Assembly: GCA_028871475.1 (NCBI GenBank)
Contig: JAGWMZ010000017.1
Span: forward strand, 1-64,000
Direction: 5' to 3'
DNA length: 64,000 bases
DNA from: Sphingomonadales bacterium
GTDB taxonomy: Bacteria > Pseudomonadota > Alphaproteobacteria > Sphingomonadales > Sphingomonadaceae
Part shown: piece after piece, positions 27,110 to 35,933 of the stretch
Layout: the number at the start of each line of letters is the position of its first letter
How positions within the stretch are numbered: the first letter of the stretch is position 1
The notes under the pieces: generated by a model
The model's input: the letters and a program-made list of their open reading frames with translations, nothing else
Databases searched by the model: none
What the model was told of the DNA's origin: nothing
Translations under genes and position numbers: made by a program

Positions 27110-27703
27110 ATGACCCCGATTTCCCAGGTGCATGGCCGGGCCATTCCCTTTGGCCTGAAGAATGTCGACACCGACATCATCATTCCCGCCGCCTTCCTGA
27201 AAACCATCACGCGCTCGGGCCTTGGCAAGGGCGCGTTTCAGGCCATCCGCGCGGCAGAAGGCAACGTGTTCGACGATCCGGCCTATGCCGGTTCGCCCAC
27301 ACTGATCGCGGGGGACAATTTCGGCTGCGGCTCCTCGCGCGAGCATGCCGCATGGGCGCTGCTGGATCTGGGCATCACCTGCGTCATCGCGCCCAGCTTT
27401 TCCGACATTTTTTCGGGCAATGCCTTCAAGAACGGCATCCTGACGGTGGTGCTGCCGCAAGAGGCGATCGACCGGCTGATGGAGGTGGCCAGAACCGATG
27501 AGATCACCATCGACCTGGAAACCCAAACCGTCACCACCCCCTTTCAGGACCGCTTCACCTTCGAGATCGACCCGTTCCGCAAGCATTGCCTGCTCAACGG
27601 CCTTGACGAAGTGGGGCTGACCATGGCGCGCGACGCGGCCATCGGCGGTTATGAGGCCAATGCCAGGGTCAATCTGCCGTTTCTGGCGGCCGTGGCGCAT
27701 TGA
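27110..27703 (+). CDS. leuD: 3-isopropylmalate dehydratase small subunit
   Basis: A 197-residue swivelling-domain partner of LeuC. Motifs are [14 protein letters not shown], the substrate-binding [13 protein letters not shown], and [14 protein letters not shown] at 27110 begins [14 protein letters not shown], the family start. It is preceded seven bases upstream by the small membrane gene. Downstream is a palindromic intergenic repeat that may terminate the transcript. Confidence 0.98.
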   Translation: MTPISQVHGRAIPFGLKNVDTDIIIPAAFLKTITRSGLGKGAFQAIRAAEGNVFDDPAYAGSPTLIAGDNFGCGSSREHAAWALLDLGITCVIAPSFSDIFSGNAFKNGILTVVLPQEAIDRLMEVARTDEITIDLETQTVTTPFQDRFTFEIDPFRKHCLLNGLDEVGLTMARDAAIGGYEANARVNLPFLAAVAH

Positions 27704-27727
27704 TTGAGTACGGGGAAGAAGGAGAAA

Positions 27728-27935
27728 TGCGAGGGCCATTGCCCTCGCGCTCCCTTTAGTTGTCGGCGTTAGCGGCAGGGGTTCGGCGGTAGAGCGATGT
27801 TCGCCGCGCCGCAGGCTCTAAAGCCCGCAAGCTGCGGCATCGTTTACTGCCTGCGGCGCGGCGATGCCAGCGCAACGGTCAATCACAAAACGCCCTCTCC
27901 AAACGAATGGGAGCGCGAGGGCAATGGCCCTCGCA
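27728..27935. repeat. Palindromic intergenic repeat, copy A (with inverted ends)
   Basis: A ~208-base element. The left end is GCGAGGGC-CATT-GCCCTCGC (27729-27748) followed by GCTCCCTTTAGTT. The right end is the inverse, GGGAGC then GCGAGGGC-AATG-GCCCTCGC (27915-27934). The interior holds CGCCGCGCCGCAGG. The same ends recur at copy B, and related pieces at 32717, 37787 and 44988. It has no coding capacity and resembles a REP pair or MITE. It fills most of the leuD-28052 gap. Confidence 0.8.
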
Positions 27936-28051
27936 TTTCCTTTTTCCTTCCCCATATCCCGTCAGACAAACGCCCCCATGGCAGGATTGCACCAACCCTG
28001 CTAAGGTTATAAATGCGGCCAACAACCCTGTTGCGAAGGACTCTCAGAAAC

Positions 28052-28360
28052 ATGCCCTGCCCTCAGGAACCCCTGTTCGCGCGTGAGGACGAGATGGCCA
28101 TGCGCATTCTGGCCCGCCGCAATCGCCTGATGGGCCATTGGGCGGCCGAGCGCATGGGGCTTTCGCCCGAAGAAACCGAGGCCTATGCGCGCAGCATCGT
28201 CCATGCCGATTTCGACGGGCTCGATGATGAGGACATCACGCGCAAGCTGCTGGGCGATCTGGTGCGCGCGGGTGTCGATGTCGCGGACAGTGATGTGCGC
28301 GGCGCCATGCGCGAAAAGGAATTCGAGGCCCGCCGGTCGCTGATGGGCCCGGCAAGCTGA
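28052..28360 (+). CDS. DUF1476 protein, ATPase inhibitor subunit zeta-like
   Basis: A 102-residue helical protein with ARRNRLMGHWAAERMGLSPEE and VHADFDGLDDEDITRKLLGDL, matching the DUF1476 family. Its Paracoccus member is the zeta inhibitor of the F1-ATPase (family knowledge). The N-terminus is short compared with Paracoccus zeta, so the inhibitory segment may be altered. ATG at 28052; bolA and the glutaredoxin gene follow on the same strand. Confidence 0.85.
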   Translation: MPCPQEPLFAREDEMAMRILARRNRLMGHWAAERMGLSPEETEAYARSIVHADFDGLDDEDITRKLLGDLVRAGVDVADSDVRGAMREKEFEARRSLMGPAS

Positions 28361-28412
28361 CACCATAAGCCCGAAACGCGACGATTGAAGCGATACGAAG
28401 GACACGACAATC

Positions 28413-28646
28413 ATGCCCATGCTGGCTCAGGACATCGAGGACATGATCCTCGCCGCCATTCCCGATGCACAGGTGACGATCACCGACCTTGCCGGTGACG
28501 GCGACCATTACGCGGCAGAGGTGATCTCGACCAGCTTTGCAGGAAAGCCCCGCGTTGCCCAGCACAAGATGGTGATGGAAGCGCTGGGCGGGCGCATGGG
28601 CGGTGAACTTCACGCCTTGCAGCTCAAGACCGGCATCCCTACCTGA
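28413..28646 (+). CDS. bolA: BolA family protein
   Basis: A 77-residue BolA/IbaG-type protein: IEDMILAAIPDAQVTITDLAGDG, then FAGKPRVAQHKMVMEALGG, and the C-terminal GGELHALQLKT. BolA proteins form [2Fe-2S] complexes with CGFS glutaredoxins, and just such a gene follows 39 bases downstream. An Fe-S trafficking or sensing role is therefore likely. Confidence 0.95.
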   Translation: MPMLAQDIEDMILAAIPDAQVTITDLAGDGDHYAAEVISTSFAGKPRVAQHKMVMEALGGRMGGELHALQLKTGIPT

Positions 28647-28685
28647 GAGCCATTCGACATCCCCATATCTGCGAAAGCCAAGCCC

Positions 28686-29015
28686 ATGTCCGACACCAAT
28701 GCCCGCATCGCCGAGATCGTCAATTCCAATGACATCGTCCTGTTCATGAAGGGCACGCCCCTGTTCCCGCAATGTGGCTTTTCCAGCCGCGCCGTGGCCA
28801 TTCTCGACCATGTGGGTGCCCCCTATCACAGCGTCGACGTGCTGCAGGACCCGGAAATCCGTTCGGGCATCAAGGATTTTTCGCAGTGGCCGACCATTCC
28901 CCAGCTTTACGTGAAGGGGGAGTTCCTGGGCGGCAGCGACATCATGATGGAAATGTATGAGGCTGGCGAACTGCAGACGCTGGTCGCGGAAAAGGGCCTG
29001 GTGGCCAAAGCATAA
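28686..29015 (+). CDS. grxD: Monothiol CGFS glutaredoxin (Grx4/GrxD)
   Basis: A 109-residue Grx4-type protein with the CGFS motif at residues 30-33 (FPQCGFSSR), WPTIPQLYVKGEFLGGSDI for glutathione binding, and the usual family length. It carries [2Fe-2S] clusters and partners BolA, encoded directly upstream. It ends before a strong terminator. Confidence 0.97.
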   Translation: MSDTNARIAEIVNSNDIVLFMKGTPLFPQCGFSSRAVAILDHVGAPYHSVDVLQDPEIRSGIKDFSQWPTIPQLYVKGEFLGGSDIMMEMYEAGELQTLVAEKGLVAKA

Positions 29016-29054
29016 TCAGCAGGCCCAGATCGCCAAAGGCCTGACCGGCCATAC

Positions 29055-29089
29055 AAAAAACCTCCCGGCACACAGCCGGGAGGTTTTTT
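29055..29089. terminator. Strong terminator after grxD
   Basis: AAAAAACCTCCCGGC / GCCGGGAGGTTTTTT with a five-base loop; A and T runs on both sides make it functional in both directions. Confidence 0.93.
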
Positions 29090-29490
29090 GTTGTGCGCGC
29101 CCTTTGCTGACCGGAAAACGGAAAAGGCAGATGCTGGAAACGGACGCCTGCACCTGCCCTGTAGAGACGGAAACCCTGTCAACGGGCGGGACCGAAGGAG
29201 ACTGAAGACTTCGGCCCCGCCTGTTGTGGGCGGTTCGATCTTGAAGAGCAGCGCCGGGAGAACGGGATCGGCACCACCCTGATCGAGACCACTCGGGATA
29301 CCCACAATAAAGCACAGATCGTGCCATTTTACAATTGTTGATATTTTACGGCATATTCCACGCGCATCCCCATCGTGGCACGAGGGCAAGTGTAAAAATT
29401 TCCGACACCAGCTTCCCTCCACCTGTCGATTTCCCAAAGGCACCGCCACTGCCCGCTTGCCAAACCACGTCGCGCCGGCAATCTGCGCCA
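29090..29490. other. Intergenic region with a long imperfect hairpin
   Basis: A ~400-base gap between grxD and the Nudix gene. At 29181-29224 there is a 17-bp stem (AACGGGCGGGACCGAAG with one wobble and one mismatch). An AT-rich segment at 29305-29400 probably holds the Nudix promoter. ORFs crossing this region in several frames look like chance frames. No gene is supported. Confidence 0.5.
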
Positions 29491-30273
29491 ATGTCCGCCC
29501 CTCTCGATCCCCCCCGGCCCGCAGCGACGCTGATCATCTTCCGCCAGCCGAAGGGCGAACAGGCCCAGGTGCTGATGCTGGTGCGCGGCAGCACCATGCG
29601 CTTTGCCGGCGGGGCCTGTGTCTTTCCAGGCGGCGGCGTGGATGAAGCGGACCGGCAACTGGCCGCCACCCTGCCCGCGCCCACTGGCTGGGACGGGCAC
29701 GACGACATGGCCGCACGCATCGCCGCCATCCGCGAAACGCTGGAGGAAACGGGCCTTGCCATCGGCCTGACGCGCCGCGATGGCAGGCGCATCGGCGCGG
29801 ATGATGCAGCAGAGGCGCGCGCCATGCTCACCCGCTCGCTGGCCCTCGCCCCGGTGCTCGGCCATATGGGCTGGGCCCTTGACGCTGCGGCGCTGACGCC
29901 CTTCGCCCGCTGGTGCCCCCGCCTGCCACGCCCCTATGACACACGTTTCTATCTGGCGGATCTGGGCACGGGCGCGGTCGCGCTGGCGCCTGACGCGGGC
30001 GAAAGCGAAAGCCTTTTGTGGGTCACGCCAGGGCAGGCGCTGGATCAGGCCGACGCAGGCGACCTGTCACTCCTGTTCCCGACGCGGCGCAATCTGGAAC
30101 GGCTGGCGCAATTTTCCGGGTTTGGCGAGACTCGCCGCCATGCCCTTGCCACCCCGCTCGACACCATCACACCGCGCATCATCGAGCGCGACGGCCAGTC
30201 TTGGCTGACCTTTCCGACGGGGCTGGGCTATCCAGTTGTGGAACAGCCGCTCGATCAGGCGCGGCGCCAATGA
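29491..30273 (+). CDS. Nudix hydrolase, NUDT7/NUDT19-like
   Basis: A 260-residue hydrolase. The Nudix box is split by an insertion of about 20 residues: FPGGGVDEAD is followed later by RETLEETGLAI, as in NUDT19/NUDT7-type enzymes that act on CoA or related dinucleotides. The exact substrate cannot be told. ATG at 29491; the upstream frame to 29335 has no homology-like sequence. It is convergent with, and nearly abuts, the PilZ gene. Confidence 0.85.
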   Translation: MSAPLDPPRPAATLIIFRQPKGEQAQVLMLVRGSTMRFAGGACVFPGGGVDEADRQLAATLPAPTGWDGHDDMAARIAAIRETLEETGLAIGLTRRDGRRIGADDAAEARAMLTRSLALAPVLGHMGWALDAAALTPFARWCPRLPRPYDTRFYLADLGTGAVALAPDAGESESLLWVTPGQALDQADAGDLSLLFPTRRNLERLAQFSGFGETRRHALATPLDTITPRIIERDGQSWLTFPTGLGYPVVEQPLDQARRQ

Positions 30274-30274
30274 A

Positions 30275-30577
30275 TCAACGGCCGTGGCGGGCGCAAAGAT
30301 GCTCGACCACCGGGGCATAGAGCGGGTTGTCGAACTGGATGCCAACCCCCTCTTCGCTCACCCAGCGCACCACGCCGCCGATGGCTTCCATACCCTCCGG
30401 CTTGATGGTGACGCGCATGCCGACCGACAGATAGAGCGATTTGGTCACGATACGGCAGCCATGGGTGGAAATGTCGCAGAGATAGGCTTCATCACGCATG
30501 CCGCCCATGGTCCGCGCCTTGGCCGCCAATGCCACGGGCAGTCTGTCGACCTTTCGTGATTCAACCTGAACGTCCAT
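30275..30577 (-). CDS. PilZ-domain c-di-GMP receptor
   Basis: A 100-residue single-domain PilZ protein. Both c-di-GMP-binding motifs are visible: RKVDR (RxxxR) near the N-terminus and DISTHG (D/NxSxxG) in the barrel. It should be a c-di-GMP-dependent adaptor; its target is unknown. ATG at 30577, with a TTG two codons earlier as an alternative. A diguanylate cyclase is encoded at 3.6 kb, not linked. Confidence 0.88.
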   Translation of the reverse strand: MDVQVESRKVDRLPVALAAKARTMGGMRDEAYLCDISTHGCRIVTKSLYLSVGMRVTIKPEGMEAIGGVVRWVSEEGVGIQFDNPLYAPVVEHLCARHGR

Positions 30578-30920
30578 GAACAAAATCTACACTGATTGCG
30601 GTTTACAAATCTTTTCACGTTACAGTTAACATGTCTTTACACGTCGATTATGGCGAAGCACCCTTTCTACGCAAATATTTGAAAATTTGCGACTATCCGA
30701 ATGACACGGCGCGCCTGAACGGCCCTGCCCAGCCCTTTCCCGGCATCGAAGGGGGCGAAGAGGAGAAAAATGCATCATAGCAGGGCCATCGCCTGAAGGG
30801 ATGCCCGGGGGTAAATAACAGGGTCGCCTTACCGCCTGCCCCTGCTATGAAACGCCCTGTCTGAAACGCCCTGGCTGACAGGGCGTTCCTTCCCTCCGGC
30901 CCTCAAGGGAGCTTTCGACC
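30578..30920. other. AT-rich promoter region between PilZ gene and ggt
   Basis: A 343-base divergent intergenic region. The first half is AT-rich relative to the genome and contains the inverted repeat CGCAAAT-N8-ATTTGCG at 30670-30691, a possible operator. The second half has a repeated CGCCCTG / CAGGGCG hairpin before ggt. No ORF is supported. Confidence 0.45.
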
Positions 30921-32699
30921 TTGCGACATACCGTCACTTCTTCTGCCGCCCGCCTGTTTTCGACACTGGCGCTGGCCGCCATGGTTGCCAATGCGCCGCT
31001 GAGCGCCGTCAATGTGCTGGCCCGCCCCCTGCCCGCCAAGACGGCCGGCACGACGCCCGCCGCGCGCCAGCAGGCCGGCACCGCCGCCCATGCCATGGTC
31101 GCGGCTGCCAATCCGCTGGCTGTCGAAGCGGGTATGCGCATCCTCAAGGCCGGCGGCAGCGCGGTGGATGCCGCGGTTGCCATGCAGATGGTGCTGGGTC
31201 TGGTCGAACCGCAATCCTCGGGCCTGGGCGGCGGCTCCTTCATGGTGTTCTACGACGCCAAGACCCACAAGGTTACGGCCTATGACGGGCGCGAAACCGC
31301 CCCGGCCGGCGCCAACGCGCGCCAGTTCCTGCACGCCGATGGCACGCCCATGACCTATGCCGAAGCCGTCACCGGCGGCCAGTCGAGCGGCGTTCCCGGC
31401 GCCATCGCCATGCTGGACATGGCCCAGAAGGACCATGGCAAGCTGCCGTGGAAGACATTGTTCGCGCCCGCGCATGAACTGGCCAGCAATGGCTTCATCG
31501 TCTCGCCGCGTCTGGCCAGCATGATCGTCAGCCGCGCCCCGCAGGCCCATATGGCCGATGCCATGGCCTATTTCCGCAATGCCGATGGCACGCAGATGAA
31601 GGCGGGCGACCGGCTGGTGAACAAGGCCTATGCCCACAGCCTCGACCTGATCGCGCAGAACCGCAGCGCCGGGCTGCTGTCGGGCCCGCTGGCGCAGGCC
31701 ATTCTGGATCGTATCCACACCGGCCCCATGCCATCACCGATGACGCTGGCCGACATGGCCGCCTACAAGCCGCGCAAGACCGAGGGGCTGTGCCGCCCCT
31801 ATCGCGCTTATATTATCTGCACGCCGCAGGCCCCCTCGGGCGGTCTGCCGTTGCAGGAAGCCATGGGCATCCTTGCCCACACCGACATCGACAAGCGCAG
31901 CGCCAAGGACGAAAAGGGCTGGTATCTCCTCTCGCAGGCCAGCCGTCTGGCCTATGCCGACCGCGACAAATATGAAGGCGACCCCGCCTTCGTGCCCGTG
32001 CCCACCGCCGGCCTGCTGGCGCCCGACTATCTGGCCCAGCGCGCCGCGCTGATCGGCGAGACCGCCAAGCCTGTCACCTATGGCATCCCGGCGGGCGCCC
32101 CCAAGGTTGGCCCCGACCATACGCTGGAGCCAGGCGGCACCAGCCACATGGTTGTCGTCGATGCCGATGGCAATGCCGTCTCGATGACCACCACCGTGGA
32201 AAGCATCTTCGGCAATGGGCATTTCGTGGGCGGGTTCTTCATGAACAACCAGCTCACCGACTCGTCCTATTCGCCCGACAATGCCGATGGCACGCCTGCC
32301 GCCAACGCCGTGGCGCCCAGCAAGCGCCCGCGCTCCTCCATGTCACCCACCATCGTGCTTGACAAAAACGGGCGCTTTGCCGCGGCCACCGGATCGCCGG
32401 GGGGGACGGCCATTGTGGGTTATGTGGTGAAAACGCTGGTCGCCATGCTGGACTGGAAGATGACGCCGCAGGATGCCGTGGCGCTGCCCAATCTGGTGGC
32501 GATGGGGAACAAATACTCCGCCGACAAATTCCCCGAGGATATCACCGCGGCGCTGGCCGCACGCGGCGAAGTGCTCGATTCCGGGCGCGGCGAGAATTCG
32601 GGGCTGCAGGCAATCGTCCGCAAGAGCAATGCCAAGGGGCAGACGCTGTATGTCGGCGGCGCCGATCCGCGGCGTGAAGGGATTGCGCGCGGATTTTAA
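30921..32699 (+). CDS. ggt: Gamma-glutamyltransferase
   Basis: A 592-residue periplasmic Ntn hydrolase with a signal peptide (about residues 1-35). The autocatalytic cleavage/nucleophile Thr407 lies in PGGTSHMVVVD. Later motifs MTTTVES, FMNNQL, RPRSSMSPTIV and GSPGGTAIV are typical. It cleaves the gamma-glutamyl bond of glutathione and related peptides. The start is a TTG at 30921 with AAGGGAG upstream; no ATG gives the signal peptide. A related palindromic repeat follows the stop. Confidence 0.95.
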   Translation: MRHTVTSSAARLFSTLALAAMVANAPLSAVNVLARPLPAKTAGTTPAARQQAGTAAHAMVAAANPLAVEAGMRILKAGGSAVDAAVAMQMVLGLVEPQSSGLGGGSFMVFYDAKTHKVTAYDGRETAPAGANARQFLHADGTPMTYAEAVTGGQSSGVPGAIAMLDMAQKDHGKLPWKTLFAPAHELASNGFIVSPRLASMIVSRAPQAHMADAMAYFRNADGTQMKAGDRLVNKAYAHSLDLIAQNRSAGLLSGPLAQAILDRIHTGPMPSPMTLADMAAYKPRKTEGLCRPYRAYIICTPQAPSGGLPLQEAMGILAHTDIDKRSAKDEKGWYLLSQASRLAYADRDKYEGDPAFVPVPTAGLLAPDYLAQRAALIGETAKPVTYGIPAGAPKVGPDHTLEPGGTSHMVVVDADGNAVSMTTTVESIFGNGHFVGGFFMNNQLTDSSYSPDNADGTPAANAVAPSKRPRSSMSPTIVLDKNGRFAAATGSPGGTAIVGYVVKTLVAMLDWKMTPQDAVALPNLVAMGNKYSADKFPEDITAALAARGEVLDSGRGENSGLQAIVRKSNAKGQTLYVGGADPRREGIARGF

Positions 32700-32716
32700 A
32701 CCACACGAAAGGCCGG

Positions 32717-32745
32717 TGCGAGGGGGTACCCCCTCGCGCTCCCAT
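32717..32745. repeat. Palindromic intergenic repeat, copy C (single end)
   Basis: GCGAGGGGGTACCCCCTCGC (32718-32737) followed by GCTCCC: the same outer arms and flank as copies A and B, with a changed centre. It lies 18 bases after the ggt stop. Confidence 0.65.
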
Positions 32746-32887
32746 TTTGTCTTGCTGCGAGACGACAGGGGCGCTCGATCCTAAAGCTCCTTATCTCGGC
32801 CCCGGACAGACATGGAAGGGGCAAGGACGCATCGCCTTGCCCGGCGCGGAAGAACCTCGCCGCGCCTCCATCATAACTATTCGATCA

Positions 32888-32928
32888 AAAAAACGGGGCC
32901 CGAACCTTGCGGTTCGAGCCCCCGTTCC
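32888..32928 (-). terminator. Minus-strand Rho-independent terminator without an obvious gene
   Basis: A hairpin ACGGGGCCCGAAC / GTTCGAGCCCCCGT (small internal mismatch) followed on the minus strand by a run of seven T. The nearest minus-strand gene (GNAT) ends 500 bases upstream, so this terminator may belong to a non-coding transcript. Confidence 0.75.
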
Positions 32929-33429
32929 GGTATTGTCTCAATGATCGGTGGTGGAATACAGCCCCCTGTGTCCACCCGAGGGAATTTGTTAGCACGATGG
33001 ATCGCCTGGCCCCCCATTCGATCTCATCGTATGCCCTCTGCTCGAAAGCTCCTATCAGAAACAACCACTGGAACGTATCTGTAATAGGTCCGGCATGGAT
33101 GCCATGTCAGACATTTCAGCGCCTTTTTTCTCGCTGTCGCACAGTGTGTGTTGCAGGAAAGGGCCTCTCGTCAATTTTTATTGCAGATAAAAAAATCATA
33201 TAACCCGAAAACTGAGGGAAATATGCCACAAGCCCAGCGGACGTCCTACAGAATTTCTCTATTTTTGAACGCTATCGCGCCGTGATCTTGCATCGACTGA
33301 CGGCATCGCGGAAAATTCCAGCAAAGCATTGCACGGCACCTCGCACAACTTTGTGAAATGTCCCCGCAACAAAAATCTGTCATCCTTGAAAAATTGCCGC
33401 CTTACGGCTTCGAAGAGGCGCGAATCACC
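32929..33429. other. AT-rich intergenic region, possible small RNA locus
   Basis: A ~500-base region without a convincing ORF and clearly richer in A/T than its surroundings (33100-33360). It includes a stem GGTGG...CCACC at 32948-32975 and ends, read on the minus strand, at the strong terminator. This is consistent with a minus-strand small RNA, but no family is recognised. Confidence 0.35.
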
Positions 33430-34026
33430 TCAGCCGCGCGCCAACCTCTTGCGCATGATGAATTCCTCGTCGCGCCACTGCCCAACGGCAAAACGATAGT
33501 CGCCCACGATGGCAAATCCCCGGCCCGCATAGACATGCTGCGCCCGAAGATTGCCCTGCCAGACGCCCAGCCACAGCGATCGCGGTCGGCGCTGCTCCAT
33601 CCAGCTCAGCGCATGGTCGAGCAGGCGCTTGCCCAGCCCGGCCCCCTGGGCACTGCGCCGCAGATAAAGCTGGCACAGCTCCAGATCATCATCGCGCACA
33701 TCATCATGCGGCAATTTACAAGGCGCCACGCGCGCATAGGCCACCAGCGCGCCGGTCTCATCCTCCACGACCCAGGTGCATTCGCGCCGGTCGGCCAGCT
33801 CGGCCGACACTTTGGCCAGCCCGTAAGCGTCAACCTCGAAACGCGCGATGTCATCGGCGGGATAGGGAATGTCGAAACCTTCGGGACCAAAAGTCTCGCG
33901 AAAGCAGATCAGCTTGAGCGCACTGAGCGCGGCCAGGTCCTGGGCGCGGGCCAGTCGGATGGGAGAGAAAGTCTTGGCTGGCGAAGGCGAGGCAGACGAA
34001 AGGGCGGCGTGCGTGGAAGCTCTCAT
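33430..34026 (-). CDS. GNAT family N-acetyltransferase
   Basis: A 198-residue acetyltransferase. The acetyl-CoA-binding motif A is CQLYLRRSAQGAGLGKRLLDHAL. Motif B-like sequence LWLGVWQGNLRAQHVYAGRGF follows. It resembles the PaiA-type branch (polyamine/small-molecule acetylation), but the substrate is not determinable. The ATG at 34026 gives a slightly long N-terminus; the core domain begins near residue 20. Confidence 0.85.
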   Translation of the reverse strand: MRASTHAALSSASPSPAKTFSPIRLARAQDLAALSALKLICFRETFGPEGFDIPYPADDIARFEVDAYGLAKVSAELADRRECTWVVEDETGALVAYARVAPCKLPHDDVRDDDLELCQLYLRRSAQGAGLGKRLLDHALSWMEQRRPRSLWLGVWQGNLRAQHVYAGRGFAIVGDYRFAVGQWRDEEFIMRKRLARG

Positions 34027-34399
34027 CCCCTGCCGTTAGCGGTGCAAGCCGTCCCCCGCAATGGTCGAGCGACAAAGGGATGCCGAGCCACTTCCCGCGC
34101 CATCCTGTAATTTTCTTGCGTCTCGCGCCAATCCCGGCTAAAGGCTGCTTCGCACGACCGGCGAAGGGGCCTCCCCCACCCGCAGGTTCGCCCGTCAGGA
34201 TCAGGCCGCGTGAAGGCAGCGCATCCGGGAAAAACCATCCCGCCGCGCCCGCTTGACCTTCCTGACAGGGCGCACCGTTCGGTCAGGCATCATCGCCACA
34301 GCGCCACCTCGTCACGCAAGGTTGCCGGAGTTCAGTCCGCCCTTGCCGTGCCCCACGCCCATATTGCGCGTGGCCTATGGCGCATTTTGAAAGTTTCTC
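34027..34399. other. Intergenic region / long 5' leader of the DEAD-box helicase
   Basis: A 373-base divergent region. A stem CCACGC / GCGCGTGG occurs 30-50 bases before the helicase start. Cold-inducible helicase mRNAs often have long leaders, but there is no direct evidence here. No ORF is supported. Confidence 0.35.
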
Positions 34400-35917
34400 A
34401 TGTCCTATTTTTCCGACCTTCATCTGGCCGAGCCCATTCTGCGCGCGCTGGCCGAAAAGGGTTACACTGACCCCACCCCCATTCAGCGCCAGTCGATCCC
34501 CTCGCTGATCGAGGGCCGCGACCTGCTGGGCCTCGCCCAAACCGGCACCGGCAAGACGGCGGCCTTCGCCCTGCCCTCGCTGCACCGCCTGGCCATGAGC
34601 CCCAAGCCCCGCAAGGCTGCCTCCTGCCGCATGCTGGTGCTCAGCCCCACGCGTGAACTGGCAGCGCAGATTGCCGACAACATGAAGTTCTACGCCAAGC
34701 ATCTGCCGCTTTCCATCCAGTGCATCTTTGGCGGCGTGCCCGCCCCCAAGCAGGCCCGCGCGCTGGTGGGCGGCACCGACATTCTCGTCGCCACCCCCGG
34801 TCGCCTGCTCGACCTGATCGACCAGCGCGCCCTGACGCTGCGCGATGTGGAAATCTTCGTGCTCGACGAAGCCGACCAGATGATGGACCTTGGCTTCATC
34901 CATGCGCTGAAGCGCGTCGCCCGCCTGCTGCCCCCCGGCCGGCAGAGCCTGTTCTTCTCGGCCACCATGCCGCAGGACATCGAGGCGCTGGGCCGCCAGT
35001 TCATCAATGATCCGGTGAAGGTGGAAGTTGCCCCGCAGTCGACCACCGCTGAGCGCGTCGAGCAGACCGCAATCCTGGTCAACCAGGCCGAAAAGCAGGC
35101 GCTACTGACCATCAAGCTGCGCGAAGGCCTGGCCAGCGGCGAGATCGACCGCACGCTGGTCTTCTCGCGCACCAAGCATGGTTCGGACCGCATCGTGCGC
35201 TTCCTCACCACCGCCGGGGTCGAGGCTGCCGCCATCCATGGTGACAAGTCGCAGGCCCAGCGCACCGCCGCGCTCAAGGGCTTCCGTGAAGGCCGCATCA
35301 AGGTGCTGATCGCCACTGACATCGCCGCGCGCGGCATCGACGTGACGGGCGTCAGCCACGTCTACAACTTCGACATCCCCAATGTGGCCGAGCAATATGT
35401 CCACCGCATCGGCCGCACCGGCCGCGCGGGCGCCGCGGGCATCGCCATCTCTTTCGTCAGCGACGAGGAACGCCCCTACCTCAGGGCCATCGAGCGACTG
35501 ACCGGCGTGAAGCTGGCCGTCAAGCCGCTGCCCGATGATTTCCTGAAGGAAGCCGCCCGCCTGCCCGCCCCCGCCAAGCGCGGCCTCGCCAACCCGGCGC
35601 TGGGTGGCGGCGAACGCAAGCCGCAGGGCGAGCGTCGGCGCGATGGTGGCCGTGGTGGCGAAGGACGCGGTGACACGCGCGGCGGTCGCGGCGGTGAAAA
35701 CCGTGGTGGGCGTGGCGGCGAACAGCGCCGCAGCAACGACCGTCGTCCCAGTGCCGGGCGCGGCACCCCGCGCGATGGCGAGCGCTCGACCAGCCAGCGC
35801 GATCACGACCGCGCCCGCGCCGAGCGCCGTCAGGCCGAGCGCCCCTCGGGCCCGCGTTTCGATCCCCTGCGCGATGCCTCTGGCGATGAGCGTCGGGATC
35901 GTCAGGGGCGCCGTTAA
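34400..35917 (+). CDS. rhlE: DEAD-box RNA helicase, RhlE-like
   Basis: A 505-residue ATP-dependent RNA helicase. Motifs: Q-motif (PTPIQ), AQTGTGKT at 46-53, PTRELA, DEAD at 156-159, SAT, then RecA-2 with ARGIDV and HRIGRTGRAG. The last ~130 residues are an Arg/Gly-rich low-complexity tail (GGRGGENRGGRGGE) that should bind RNA and may drive condensate formation. RhlE helicases act in ribosome assembly and RNA decay. ATG at 34400. Confidence 0.95.
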   Translation: MSYFSDLHLAEPILRALAEKGYTDPTPIQRQSIPSLIEGRDLLGLAQTGTGKTAAFALPSLHRLAMSPKPRKAASCRMLVLSPTRELAAQIADNMKFYAKHLPLSIQCIFGGVPAPKQARALVGGTDILVATPGRLLDLIDQRALTLRDVEIFVLDEADQMMDLGFIHALKRVARLLPPGRQSLFFSATMPQDIEALGRQFINDPVKVEVAPQSTTAERVEQTAILVNQAEKQALLTIKLREGLASGEIDRTLVFSRTKHGSDRIVRFLTTAGVEAAAIHGDKSQAQRTAALKGFREGRIKVLIATDIAARGIDVTGVSHVYNFDIPNVAEQYVHRIGRTGRAGAAGIAISFVSDEERPYLRAIERLTGVKLAVKPLPDDFLKEAARLPAPAKRGLANPALGGGERKPQGERRRDGGRGGEGRGDTRGGRGGENRGGRGGEQRRSNDRRPSAGRGTPRDGERSTSQRDHDRARAERRQAERPSGPRFDPLRDASGDERRDRQGRR

Positions 35918-35933
35918 GGAATGAAGGGTAAGG

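Noticed and set aside
28907..29491. Minus-strand 194-codon ORF across the grxD terminator
   Set aside because: It runs through a strong terminator and overlaps grxD; no start context or family features.
32888..32928. GGTTCGA segment resembling a tRNA T-loop
   Set aside because: It is the loop side of a terminator hairpin followed by a T run on the minus strand; no acceptor, D or anticodon stems fit around it.
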